A DNA stretch of 64,000 bases. Source: Herbaspirillum sp. RTI4 (GTDB taxonomy: Bacteria; Pseudomonadota; Gammaproteobacteria; Burkholderiales; Burkholderiaceae_D). The position numbers were made by a program, and so were the translations under genes. Below, piece by piece: positions 55,101-63,702 of this stretch (the first letter of the stretch is position 1; every line of letters begins with the position of its first letter). The stretch is taken from the NCBI RefSeq assembly GCF_034313965.1, contig NZ_JAVIWQ010000002.1:2294001-2358000 (forward strand). The letters are read 5' to 3'. The notes below the pieces were generated by a model, which ran no database searches, was not told where the DNA came from, and was given only the letters and a program-made list of their open reading frames with translations.

Positions 55101-55993
55101 CAACTTATCAGGGCATTTATCCGATTCTGTACGCATTTTTCAAAGCGGACGGAACGCTGGATCGTGACGCGATGCGCCGTCAGGTCGAGGCCAGCATTCG
55201 TCATGGCGCGCACGGCATTGCCATTCTTGGATTGGCGACCGAAGCCAACAAACTATCGACCGGCGAACGTCGTCAAGTGATGGAGTGGGCGGCAGAGGAT
55301 ATTGCTGGTCGGCTACCGTTAGCGGTGACGATTAGCGAGCCGAATATTCCGGAGTATGTGGCGTTTGCCAAAGCCGCCGCCGCACTGGGTGCCAACTGGG
55401 TGGTGCTACAACCGCCATCCGGCCGCAGCGTGCCGGAGATTGAATATATTCGCTTTTTTGGTGCCGTGGCGGATGCTTGCCCGGTGCCGGTAGCGATTCA
55501 AAACGCAGCGATGTATTTAGGCACGGGTTTATCGGATACTGGTTTGAAAACGCTGGGTCGGAATCACTCGAACGTTAAGATTCTGAAGGCCGAAGGCGCT
55601 GCGGCCGCAATCCGTCAAACCATTGAAACCACGGAAGGCATGTTCACTGTATTTAACGGGCGGGGTGGTTTAGAACTCCCTGATAACTTGCTGGCCGGCT
55701 GCGCCGGACTGATTCCTGCACCTGAATGTTTCGATGTCCAGGTCAAGATTTACAACCTCATTCGGCAGGGCGGCGAAGATAATCTGCAACAAGCTTTGGT
55801 GCTGTACCGCGAGATATTGCCTCTGATTGTGTTCCTGATGCAGTCGATCGATAATTTTCTGTGCTACGGCAAGCGCTTGACCGCACGCCGACTTGGACTG
55901 AAGCAGGTATTTGATCGTGCCCCAGCGCAAGCACCTGATGCGTTTGGCTTAGCAACCCTCAAACGCTATAGTGAATATTTGCCTATCTGGTAG
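55097..55993 (+). CDS. DapA/NanA-family enzyme, probably 2-keto-3-deoxy-L-arabinonate dehydratase
   Basis: The 298-residue TIM-barrel protein has the Schiff-base Lys164 (VKILKAEG) and GLATEANKLS (about 45-54) in place of the GTTGE loop of DapA. This pattern fits the L-KDA dehydratase branch, which forms alpha-ketoglutarate semialdehyde from 2-keto-3-deoxy-L-arabinonate. It is coupled to the aldolase gene by an ATGA overlap. A semialdehyde dehydrogenase to finish the route is not in the window. The alternative is a related aldolase. Confidence 0.8.
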   Translation: MTTYQGIYPILYAFFKADGTLDRDAMRRQVEASIRHGAHGIAILGLATEANKLSTGERRQVMEWAAEDIAGRLPLAVTISEPNIPEYVAFAKAAAALGANWVVLQPPSGRSVPEIEYIRFFGAVADACPVPVAIQNAAMYLGTGLSDTGLKTLGRNHSNVKILKAEGAAAAIRQTIETTEGMFTVFNGRGGLELPDNLLAGCAGLIPAPECFDVQVKIYNLIRQGGEDNLQQALVLYREILPLIVFLMQSIDNFLCYGKRLTARRLGLKQVFDRAPAQAPDAFGLATLKRYSEYLPIW

Positions 55994-56226
55994 TGCTTCA
56001 GACCCGATTATGAAGTACGGGATTGTGCTACCTAGTGGCGATGGAATCGTAATCACCAACATCTACACATGATATTGGGCGTATCTACCCTGAAACAGCA
56101 ACTGGCATTGATCGCTTGAATCCGCCGTCATTAAAAATGGGCGGGGCTTGCCGCAAGCTTCTTGAAAATACGCCAATCAGGGAGAGCTTTGCGTACGTCT
56201 TATTTATGGAATGAGTCGGCTGTCTC

Positions 56227-56889
56227 TTAAAATTTTCCATATTTAAGATAAGCTTCCTGCGGATCGATACCTTCCAGGATTGCTGTACGTACTTTGTTTT
56301 CCTGAGCCATTGCCGCCTCGGCCAGTCTTAGCGTCGATTCGATCGCTTCCTTGGGGATGCGGATCAGGCCATCAAGGTCACCGAACAGATAATCGCCGGG
56401 GCTGATCGATACCTCGCCGATGGTCACTGGTTGATCGATGGCATCGGGTAGCCAGCAGTCGACAACATCGCGCGGCGTAAAGTAGCGATGCCAGACCTGA
56501 AAGCCGAGACCGATGATGAACTCGGCATCTCGTACACCACCGTCGGCTATCACGCCACGAACGCCTTTTAGCTTGAGTGTTTCTGATGATAATTCACCCA
56601 TGTGCGCAACGGTCGAATCGTTCGGCTGGATCACCAGTACATGGCCGGACTTGGCTTGGGATAGCATCCCGGTCCATTGCACCAGCGTCTCGTGCGCGTC
56701 GCTGCTGATGCTGACGCGCCCGCTCACCGTGAATGCCGGACCACACAGCTTTTGACCAGGGATCAGCGGCCGTAGTGTTGGCGGCAAGGTGAAGTTACGC
56801 AGGCCTGCGGCGCGCATTACGTCATGTAAAATTCCTGAGTAGCAGCATTCAAGGCGCTTAACGAAGGGGAAAGATTGGTGGTTCAGCAT
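56227..56889 (-). CDS. RraA-family protein, possible ketodeoxy-acid aldolase
   Basis: RraA-fold proteins include regulators of RNase E and metal-dependent HMG/oxaloacetate aldolases. The 220-residue protein has GPAFTVSGRVSI (about 50-61), the active loop ADGGVRDAEFI (about 114-124) with Arg and Asp for metal and substrate binding, and DYLFGDLDGLIRIP. Next to sugar-acid dehydratases an aldolase or ketoacid lyase role is more likely than RNase regulation. It is the last gene of the minus-strand unit starting at 58.5 kb. Confidence 0.82.
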   Translation of the reverse strand: MLNHQSFPFVKRLECCYSGILHDVMRAAGLRNFTLPPTLRPLIPGQKLCGPAFTVSGRVSISSDAHETLVQWTGMLSQAKSGHVLVIQPNDSTVAHMGELSSETLKLKGVRGVIADGGVRDAEFIIGLGFQVWHRYFTPRDVVDCWLPDAIDQPVTIGEVSISPGDYLFGDLDGLIRIPKEAIESTLRLAEAAMAQENKVRTAILEGIDPQEAYLKYGKF

Positions 56890-56949
56890 GGTTTCTCCTG
56901 ATTTTTTGTGGAGTTTTTCGGTCTGCAGCAGGGGACTGTCACGCTGGCG

Positions 56950-57279
56950 CTAATCCATGTGAAACACCTTTTTCATCGTCGCCCAATGCTCGCCATCGGC
57001 CCGTGATGCAAGCGGCACCTGGCATGGATCACAAAACAGCCACCATTGCTGCGTCTGCGGATCTTGGGCCAGTTGGCGCATGTCGGCATCAAAGTCGTTT
57101 CCGACATACTCCCAATAGCTAAACAGCAGATTTTCCGGTTCACGTAAGAAAATACTGAAGTTCTTTATATTGGCTATGTGTAAAGCGTTCAATACGGTTG
57201 GCCACACGGCAGCATGCAGTGTTTTGTATTCGTCAATTTTGTCCGGCTTGATCCCAATCATCATTCCCATGCGTTGCAT
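56950..57279 (-). CDS. L-rhamnose mutarotase-family protein
   Basis: The 109-residue protein has the RhaM (DUF718) pattern: RMGMMIGIKPDKIDEYKTLHAAVWP with the catalytic Tyr and His region (about 3-27), NIKNFSIFLREPENLLFSYWEY and a C-terminal WWLFCDPCQ. It interconverts anomers of L-rhamnose or L-fucose-type sugars. Together with the neighbouring dehydratase it indicates a 6-deoxyhexose pathway. Confidence 0.9.
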   Translation of the reverse strand: MQRMGMMIGIKPDKIDEYKTLHAAVWPTVLNALHIANIKNFSIFLREPENLLFSYWEYVGNDFDADMRQLAQDPQTQQWWLFCDPCQVPLASRADGEHWATMKKVFHMD

Positions 57280-57373
57280 GATGAGTCTCCCGCTTGTCGT
57301 GACATTTCGTTGAGGGGGTCTTGGGCCGATATCAATGGTGACATTCCCAGTTTTTCAACATCAATTATGTCGA

Positions 57374-58483
57374 CTATGAAATACGTTGACGTCGAGCCGC
57401 ATTTGTTTCAATTTGCGTCCAGTCCCATTCAATCCCCAATCCTGGCGTCATCGGGGGACGCGCGTATCCGTCTTCAATGCTAATGCGTGAGCTTGTGATG
57501 CTGTCGAGTTGCGGAATGTACTCAACCCACGCGGCATTGGATACCGCGGCACTCATCGAGACGTGGAGTTCCATCAAGAAGTGGGGACATACTGCGACGT
57601 TGAAACTCTCTGCCAGATGCGCCACTTTCAACCAGGGCGTTATTCCTCCGATACGGGCAACGTCGACTTGCACGATGGAGCACGCGCCGTGTTGCAGGTA
57701 TTCGCGGAAATGCGCGATGGAATAGAGCGATTCACCCACCGCAATGGGCACACTGGTATGGGCCGACAGTCGCATATGCCCATCCATATCGTCTGAAGGC
57801 AGTGGTTCTTCGAACCAGGCCAGATCAAATGCTTCAAATTGGCTTGCGCGTCGCATGGCTTCGCTGACGGTAAATGCCTGATTTGCGTCAACCATCAACT
57901 CAAAGGCGGGTCCCACTGCTTCTCGTACAGCCGAAATGCGCGCGATGTCTTCGCTGACATGGGACTTTCCCACTTTCATCTTTGCCCCTTTGAATCCTTG
58001 ATTTTTTGCGACCAGCGCCTCTTTTACCAGGATATCAACCGGTAATTGCAACCAGCCGCCTTCGGTTGTATAGACCGGTATTTTTTCTTGCGCACCGCCT
58101 GCCTCTATCCACAGTGGGTTATTGCTTCGTTTCGCCCGCCAGTCCCATAACGCCGTATCGATAGCCGCTAATGCCAGACTGGTGATGGCGCCGACCGCGG
58201 TTGCGTGTGTGCTGAAGTAGAGCTGGCGCCAGATCTGTTCGATATTCGCGGGTGAGACGCCGATTAATTGTGGCAGTAAGTGGTCAGTTAGCAAGGAGAC
58301 CACGGACGTGCCTCCTGTGCCTATGGTGTAGGTATAGCCGATACCTTCAGATCCATCATCGCAAAGGAGGCGAACGATGGGTGTTTCCTGTTCGACGAAT
58401 GACTGTATCGCATCGTGGCGAACTACCTTCGGCGTCAGGTTAACGAGAAAAACTTCCGCTGAGACAATGTGAACCATACGCAT
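57374..58483 (-). CDS. Enolase-superfamily sugar-acid dehydratase (mandelate racemase type)
   Basis: The 369-residue protein has the mandelate racemase-subgroup residues: Lys-x-Lys in GAKMKVGK (about 169-176), Asp in MVDANQ, Glu in FEEPLP and GES as Mg ligands, and His in CPHFLMELH near residue 319. It therefore should be an acid-sugar dehydratase, perhaps acting on L-fuconate, L-rhamnonate or galactarate. Start at 58483 or the second Met at 58477 are both possible. It opens the minus-strand operon with the mutarotase and RraA genes. Confidence 0.87.
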   Translation of the reverse strand: MRMVHIVSAEVFLVNLTPKVVRHDAIQSFVEQETPIVRLLCDDGSEGIGYTYTIGTGGTSVVSLLTDHLLPQLIGVSPANIEQIWRQLYFSTHATAVGAITSLALAAIDTALWDWRAKRSNNPLWIEAGGAQEKIPVYTTEGGWLQLPVDILVKEALVAKNQGFKGAKMKVGKSHVSEDIARISAVREAVGPAFELMVDANQAFTVSEAMRRASQFEAFDLAWFEEPLPSDDMDGHMRLSAHTSVPIAVGESLYSIAHFREYLQHGACSIVQVDVARIGGITPWLKVAHLAESFNVAVCPHFLMELHVSMSAAVSNAAWVEYIPQLDSITSSRISIEDGYARPPMTPGLGIEWDWTQIETNAARRQRIS

Positions 58484-58561
58484 CTTTCAGTCATATTGAA
58501 GAGCTACTGCTGGCGACGGGGCGTTGAAATGGCATCGACCTTGATCATCAGCAGTTCTGAT

Positions 58562-58579
58562 CTTGATTCATTAATCAAG
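58562..58579. promoter_or_regulatory. Perfect palindrome upstream of the enolase operon
   Basis: CTTGATT (58562-58568) and AATCAAG (58573-58579) are exact complements with a four-base spacer, about 80 bases before the dehydratase gene. It is a candidate operator for a GntR or LacI-like regulator that is not in the window. Confidence 0.5.
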
Positions 58580-58892
58580 CATCGATCAACGCCGGTTCCC
58601 AACTACGGGTGGGGGTTGTCGCGGCTTGCGCAGATTGACGGAAAATAATTTACCAATGAAATGATATACCTACTTATAAAATTTAAATGACATATTTTCT
58701 TATTTAATTCCATCTTGAACTGCAAGCCTAGTTAGGCTGTCGCATAAAAAATTACTCGTCATCGATAAGTTGATTGGCTGAATAATTGCCTACGGATGGG
58801 GTTAAATCTCAATTTTAGATCTGATGCTATGCGAGAATTCTAGAAATGGAGACAACGCTGCTAACGTGAAAATATAATGAAAACTATTTTTA

Positions 58893-58921
58893 TTGATAAA
58901 ATTAAAAAGGCGCTATATACT
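58893..58921 (+). promoter_or_regulatory. Sigma-70-like promoter of the uxaA operon
   Basis: TTGATA at 58893-58898 and TATACT at 58916-58921, separated by 17 bases, lie about 70 bases before the first gene of the plus-strand operon. Confidence 0.65.
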
Positions 58922-58989
58922 CGTTTCATGGATGTGTCCTGGTGGCAATAATGACCTTCCGGAAAACCACGAATGAGGTAGAAGCAAGC

Positions 58990-59301
58990 ATGAACTCGCA
59001 AACTATTTTGTTGGCCCCCGAAGATAACTGCGTGGTTGCCACTACGAACCTGGAGCAGGGAGCGCATCTGGAACTGGATGGTGACGTGGTGGTGGTGTCT
59101 GTCTCGGTCACGTTGGGTCACAAGCTGACGCGCCGGGCGCTGTGGGCGGGGGAGAGAGTCATCAAATACGGTGCGGTGATCGGTCATGTCACTGAAGATG
59201 TCGCCAAAGGTGTGCATCTCCACACACATAATATGGTCAGCGATTACATCCCGACTTATACGCTCGATAGCGGTAAAAGTTTCGTACAGCATGACCATTA
59301 A
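58990..59301 (+). CDS. UxaA-type small subunit (SAF domain)
   Basis: This 103-residue protein matches the SAF-type N-terminal domain of altronate/galactarate dehydratases, here encoded alone: APEDNCVVATTNLEQGAHL and TLGHKLTRRALWAGERVIKYGAVIGHV, with HLHTHNM near the C-terminus. Split enzymes of this family include SuyAB. The ATG at 58990 is used, with GAGGTAGAAG upstream. Its end overlaps, or just precedes, the large-subunit gene, so the two act together. Confidence 0.88.
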   Translation: MNSQTILLAPEDNCVVATTNLEQGAHLELDGDVVVVSVSVTLGHKLTRRALWAGERVIKYGAVIGHVTEDVAKGVHLHTHNMVSDYIPTYTLDSGKSFVQHDH

Positions 59302-60583
59302 AAAGGAAGAAACTGAGGTGATCACATCGGCGAACACACTCCGTGGTTATTTGCGTGATGATGGCCGCAAGGGCATACGCAATGTGGTCGCGGTCGCTTA
59401 TCTGGTCGAATGTGCGCATCATGTGGCGAGCGAAGTTGTACTGGAATTCCGCAAGATGAGCGAGCCATCTTTGTGCGTACATCTGATCGGCTTTCCCGGT
59501 TGTTATCCGAATGTCTATGCCGAACAAATGATGGAGCGTTTGCTGACGCATCCGAATGTCGGTGCCGTGCTGCTGGTATCGCTTGGCTGTGAGAGTATGA
59601 ACAAGCGTCATCTGGAGCAAGCAGTGCGCGCATCAGGCAGGCCCGTGCACACCTTGACCATCCAAGAGACCGGCGGTACCCGGAGCACGATTGCCAAAGG
59701 CGTCGAATGGGTGCAATGGGCCTTAGCGAGTCTGCGACTGCAAAAAACAGTGACTATGGCCTTGTCTGAATTAGTGGTCGGCACGATTTGCGGCGGCTCG
59801 GACGGTACTTCCGGCATCACTGCCAATCCCGCCATCGGTCGTGCTTTCGATCTGCTGATAGAGCAGGGTTCAGTCTGCATTTTTGAAGAAACTGGCGAAC
59901 TCGTCGGTTGCGAATTTCATATGCAGAAGCGCGCCGTGACTCCAGAACTCGGGGAAGAAATCGTCAAGTGTGTTGCCAAGGCGGCGCGCTATTACAGCAT
60001 CATGGGCCATGGTAGTTTCGCCGTCGGCAATGCCGAGGGTGGCTTAACCACACAGGAAGAAAAGTCCATGGGCGCCTACGCCAAAAGTGGCAGGTCGCCC
60101 ATCGATGGCATCATCAAACCGGGTTATGTTTCCACTCCGGAAGGCAAAAACGGAGGTTTGTATTTGCTGGACGTGGTGCCGGATGGCGAGCCGCGTTTCG
60201 GTTTTCCGAATATTGCCGACAACGCCGAAATTGTTGAGCTGATCGCTTGTGGATCACATGTCATTCTGTTTTCCACCGGCCGCGGTTCGGTTGTCGGCTC
60301 AGCGATTTCGCCGGTGATCAAAGTCTGCGCCAATACCGAGACCTACAAAAAAATGACCGATGACATGGACATCAATGCCGGTCGGATTCTGGATGGTGAG
60401 GGCACGCTGGAAGAAGTCGGGCAAGAGATTTTTGATTTGGTGCAACAAGTGTCCAGAGGGATTAAAAGTAAGTCCGAAGATCTTGGTCATCAGGAATTTA
60501 TTCTAACTTACAAATCCTTCGATCCGGTCGGCCCTTCCTGCTTGCCTGCAGGTACGCGCATGCGGAGCTTGAACAGCGCCTAG
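59291..60583 (+). CDS. UxaA-type large subunit (altronate/galactarate dehydratase C-terminal domain)
   Basis: The protein of about 430 residues matches the catalytic part of UxaA/GarD-type enzymes: GRKGIRNVVAVAYLVECAHH, IGFPGCYPN, LGCESMN (conserved Cys for metal binding), GGSDGTSGITANPAIG and the C-terminal HVILFSTGRGSVVG. Two starts are possible: the ATG at 59291, overlapping the small-subunit gene, or the GTG at 59318, which has AAGGAAG eight bases upstream. The substrate is unknown; an aldonic or ketodeoxy acid is likely from context. Confidence 0.88.
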   Translation: MTIKKEETEVITSANTLRGYLRDDGRKGIRNVVAVAYLVECAHHVASEVVLEFRKMSEPSLCVHLIGFPGCYPNVYAEQMMERLLTHPNVGAVLLVSLGCESMNKRHLEQAVRASGRPVHTLTIQETGGTRSTIAKGVEWVQWALASLRLQKTVTMALSELVVGTICGGSDGTSGITANPAIGRAFDLLIEQGSVCIFEETGELVGCEFHMQKRAVTPELGEEIVKCVAKAARYYSIMGHGSFAVGNAEGGLTTQEEKSMGAYAKSGRSPIDGIIKPGYVSTPEGKNGGLYLLDVVPDGEPRFGFPNIADNAEIVELIACGSHVILFSTGRGSVVGSAISPVIKVCANTETYKKMTDDMDINAGRILDGEGTLEEVGQEIFDLVQQVSRGIKSKSEDLGHQEFILTYKSFDPVGPSCLPAGTRMRSLNSA

Positions 60584-60638
60584 CGTCCACGAACACCAGT
60601 TAAAAAAATAATATCAGGAAGTTTGAGGAGAGTATTTC

Positions 60639-61709
60639 ATGGCGTCAGTCAGCATCAATCAGATATACAAATCGTATGGCAGCACGCCTATTCTGAAAGG
60701 CATCAATTTCGAGATCGCCAATGGTGAATTTGTGGTCTTGGTTGGTCCTTCCGGTTGTGGAAAATCAACCTTGTTGCGCATGATCGCTGGCCTGGAAGAA
60801 GTCAATCAGGGCGAAGTGAAAATCGATAATCAGGTCGTCAATACGCTGGCACCGAAAGATCGCGATATCGCCATGGTGTTCCAGAACTATGCGCTGTATC
60901 CGCACATGTCAGTGCAGGATAATATGAGCTTTTCCTTGCGTCTGGCCAAGCGTCCGGCGGCGGAAATCGAAGCACGCACCAAGGCCGCAGCGGATATTTT
61001 GGGATTAGATCAATTGCTGCTCCGCTTTCCCCGGGAGTTGTCAGGCGGTCAGCGTCAGCGTGTAGCGATGGGGCGTGCCATCGTTCGCGATCCTAAAGTA
61101 TTTTTGTTCGATGAGCCGTTGTCGAATCTCGATGCCAAGCTCCGCGTACAAATGCGCACTGAGATCAAAGCGCTGCATCAGCGCCTAAAAACCACCTCTG
61201 TTTATGTCACCCACGATCAAATCGAGGCGATGACCATGGCGGACAAAATTGTCATTATGCATGACGGGATGGTTGAGCAAATGGGCGCACCGCTGGACGT
61301 CTATGACAACCCGGAAAATCTGTTCGTTGCTGGTTTTATCGGTTCTCCTGCGATGAATTTTTTGCGCGGAACCTACCGACAAAAAGGCGATGCGGCCTGG
61401 GTCGAATTCGTCGACGGCGGAAAATTGGCCGCTCCCGTTAGCGATATTCACGATGGCCATGCTGTGATCTTCGGCATGCGTCCTGAGCATCTCAGTCTGG
61501 CGAATGGCAGCGTTGGGTTGAGCTGCAAAGTCAATGTCGTTGAGACCACCGGCGCGACGACTGAATTATTTTGTCTGCATGGCAAAACTGAAATTTGCGT
61601 AATTTTTCATGACCGGCATCACTTCGTTTCTGGCGAGACAGTAACGCTGGTACCGAAATCCGGTCGCGTCTATTTGTTCGATGTGGAAACTCAACAGCGT
61701 TTACGTTAA
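60639..61709 (+). CDS. Sugar ABC transporter ATP-binding protein (UgpC/MalK type)
   Basis: The 356-residue ATPase has Walker A GPSGCGKSTLL (about 36-46), LSGGQRQRVAMGRA (about 134-147), Walker B VFLFDEPLSNLDAKLR and the VTHDQIEAMTMAD switch, followed by the MalK-type regulatory domain (about 240-356, with MRPEHL). It should power an importer that includes the binding protein at 63.7 kb; permeases are probably encoded beyond the window. Confidence 0.93.
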   Translation: MASVSINQIYKSYGSTPILKGINFEIANGEFVVLVGPSGCGKSTLLRMIAGLEEVNQGEVKIDNQVVNTLAPKDRDIAMVFQNYALYPHMSVQDNMSFSLRLAKRPAAEIEARTKAAADILGLDQLLLRFPRELSGGQRQRVAMGRAIVRDPKVFLFDEPLSNLDAKLRVQMRTEIKALHQRLKTTSVYVTHDQIEAMTMADKIVIMHDGMVEQMGAPLDVYDNPENLFVAGFIGSPAMNFLRGTYRQKGDAAWVEFVDGGKLAAPVSDIHDGHAVIFGMRPEHLSLANGSVGLSCKVNVVETTGATTELFCLHGKTEICVIFHDRHHFVSGETVTLVPKSGRVYLFDVETQQRLR

Positions 61710-61723
61710 GACTGAAGCACACA

Positions 61724-62782
61724 ATGAAAACCAACGCCCGAAAACAACTCGGTAAAACCGATTTACAAACTACTGCGCTCAGCATGGGCACGGCTGGTCT
61801 GGCGGGTTTGTATCACGGGGTACCGTTTGATGATGCCATCGCTGCGCTGCAAGCCGCCTGGGATGCCGGCATGCGCTATTTCGATACCGCCCCTTATTAC
61901 GGTTACGGCAAAAGTGAGCACCGGGTAGGGCATGTCTTGCGCAATTTCTTGCAGTATGCGGAACGCAGCGAATTTGTCTTGTCTACCAAGGTTGGTCGCA
62001 TCCTGAAATCGCGTTCGCGTCCCGGCGCCCAGCCACGCGACATCAATGATGGCTGGAACAACCCGTTTCCTTTCGAGCCAGTGTATGACTATAGCTATAG
62101 CGGCGTCATGCGTTCGTTTGAAGACAGCTTGCAACGGCTGGGCATGGCTCACATTGATATCTTGCTGGTACACGACATCGGCAGCGCGACGCATGGCGAA
62201 TTGCAAGCGCAGTACTGGCAGCAATTGACGGGTGGAGGCGGCTTTAGGGCGCTGGATGAATTGCGCCGCAGCGGTACGATCAGCGCGGTCGGACTGGGGG
62301 TGAACGAAACCGACGTCGTCATGGCGGCGATGCAGGAATTCGATCTTGATTGCTGTTTGCTGGCGGGGCGTTACACCTTGCTGGAGCAACAGGCATTAGA
62401 TCAATTCATGCCGGAATGTAGCCAACGCAAGGTCTCAATTCTGCTCGGCGGGATCTTTAATTCCGGCATTCTCGCCAAAGGCATGAGTGACAGCAAGGGG
62501 CTTACCTACAACTATGGCCCGGTCCCGCCAGCGGTGATCTCGCGTGTGAAGCAACTTGACGCAGTGTGCCTCGAATTCGATGTCTCTTTAGCGGCAGCCG
62601 CTCTTCAATTCCCCTATGCCCACCCACAAGTGGCAAGCATCATTGCCGGGGGGCGCAATGCGCAGGAAGTCAATGAAAATACGCGATCTTTCAGACAATT
62701 AATTCCAGATGAATTCTGGCATGCATTGCAGTCCCGCGGACTCTTGCATGCTGCTGCTCCACTACCTGTGGGCAAAAAATGA
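61724..62782 (+). CDS. Aldo/keto reductase, probable L-fucose or related aldose dehydrogenase
   Basis: The 352-residue protein has the AKR active-site residues Asp and Tyr in FDTAPYYGYGKSEHRVG (about 51-67), Lys in LSTKVGR and His in LLVHDIG. The pattern fits D-threo-aldose 1-dehydrogenase/L-fucose dehydrogenase-like AKRs. Its stop overlaps the lactonase start as ATGA, so it may make the lactone that the next enzyme opens. The substrate is inferred. Confidence 0.85.
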   Translation: MKTNARKQLGKTDLQTTALSMGTAGLAGLYHGVPFDDAIAALQAAWDAGMRYFDTAPYYGYGKSEHRVGHVLRNFLQYAERSEFVLSTKVGRILKSRSRPGAQPRDINDGWNNPFPFEPVYDYSYSGVMRSFEDSLQRLGMAHIDILLVHDIGSATHGELQAQYWQQLTGGGGFRALDELRRSGTISAVGLGVNETDVVMAAMQEFDLDCCLLAGRYTLLEQQALDQFMPECSQRKVSILLGGIFNSGILAKGMSDSKGLTYNYGPVPPAVISRVKQLDAVCLEFDVSLAAAALQFPYAHPQVASIIAGGRNAQEVNENTRSFRQLIPDEFWHALQSRGLLHAAAPLPVGKK

Positions 62783-63645
62783 ATGATGTCCCGATGACAA
62801 CATGGCGCATCGATGCGCATCAACATTACTGGACAACGCAACGTAGCGACTACGGCTGGCTGACACCCGCATTACCTACGCTTTACCAGGATTTTCAACC
62901 GAACGATCTGGCGCCCTTGCTGCATCAATATGGCATAGACAAATCTATCGTAGTGCAAGCGGCTGCTAGCGTGGCAGAAACAGAATACTTGCTTACCTTG
63001 GCGGACACGAATGACTCCATTGCCGCGGTAGTTGGCTGGGTCGATATGCTGGCCGACGATGCGTCTGCAACGATTAGTCAGTTCGCGCAGCACAAGAAAT
63101 TCAAGGCTCTGCGTCCCATGCTGCAAGACTTGCCGCAGGATGATTGGATCAGTATGGCCGCACATCAAACCGCGCTGGACTCCGTAGTGCAAGTCATGCT
63201 GGAACATGAACTGGTTTTCGATGCGCTGGTGCAGCCACGTCATCTCAGTCCTCTGCACTTATTCGCACAACGCCATCCCTTGTTGCCGATTGTGATTAAT
63301 CATGCCGGCAAACCCAACATTGCGGAAAGCGCCTGGCAACCCTGGTCAACGCAAATGGCTGCACTGGCCTGTCTGCCTAATGTGAGGTGCAAATTATCCG
63401 GTCTGATTACTGAAGCCAGTCCCGACTGGGTAGAGGAGCACTTACGTCCTTATGTCAATTATTTGATCCAACATTTCGGCGCAGGGCGCTTGATATGGGG
63501 CAGTGATTGGCCGGTACTTAATCTGAATGGCAGTTATGCCGATTGGTGGAACGCCAGCGAAATTTTGCTGGACGCGTTAAGTGATGCCGAACGTGAGGCG
63601 GTGTTCGGAACGAATGCCAACGCTGTTTACCGCTTAATGTTGTAG
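62779..63645 (+). CDS. Amidohydrolase-family sugar lactonase (fuconolactonase-like)
   Basis: The 288-residue protein is of the amidohydrolase 2 type: metal-binding DAHQHYW (about 12-18), ALRPMLQD, INHAGKP, CKLSGL and WGSDWPV near the C-terminus. L-fucono-1,5-lactonases and L-rhamnono-lactonases belong to this branch. Coupling to the aldose dehydrogenase by ATGA supports a lactone-opening role. Confidence 0.87.
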   Translation: MNDVPMTTWRIDAHQHYWTTQRSDYGWLTPALPTLYQDFQPNDLAPLLHQYGIDKSIVVQAAASVAETEYLLTLADTNDSIAAVVGWVDMLADDASATISQFAQHKKFKALRPMLQDLPQDDWISMAAHQTALDSVVQVMLEHELVFDALVQPRHLSPLHLFAQRHPLLPIVINHAGKPNIAESAWQPWSTQMAALACLPNVRCKLSGLITEASPDWVEEHLRPYVNYLIQHFGAGRLIWGSDWPVLNLNGSYADWWNASEILLDALSDAEREAVFGTNANAVYRLML

Positions 63646-63702
63646 AGAGGAGTAGGGAGTGTAGTTTTATTTTTCTCAATAAAAAACATAATGGAGACAC
63701 GT

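Larger units (their letters stand above)
58484..58989. other. Divergent control region of the second sugar-acid locus
   Basis: 506 bases between divergent operons, AT-rich and without a supported gene. A perfect palindrome lies at 58562-58579 and a sigma-70-like promoter for the plus strand at 58893-58921. Confidence 0.55.

Noticed and set aside
58861..59337. Open frame on the minus strand over the uxaA small-subunit gene
   Set aside because: Antisense to a gene with clear family match, good ribosome-binding site and promoter.
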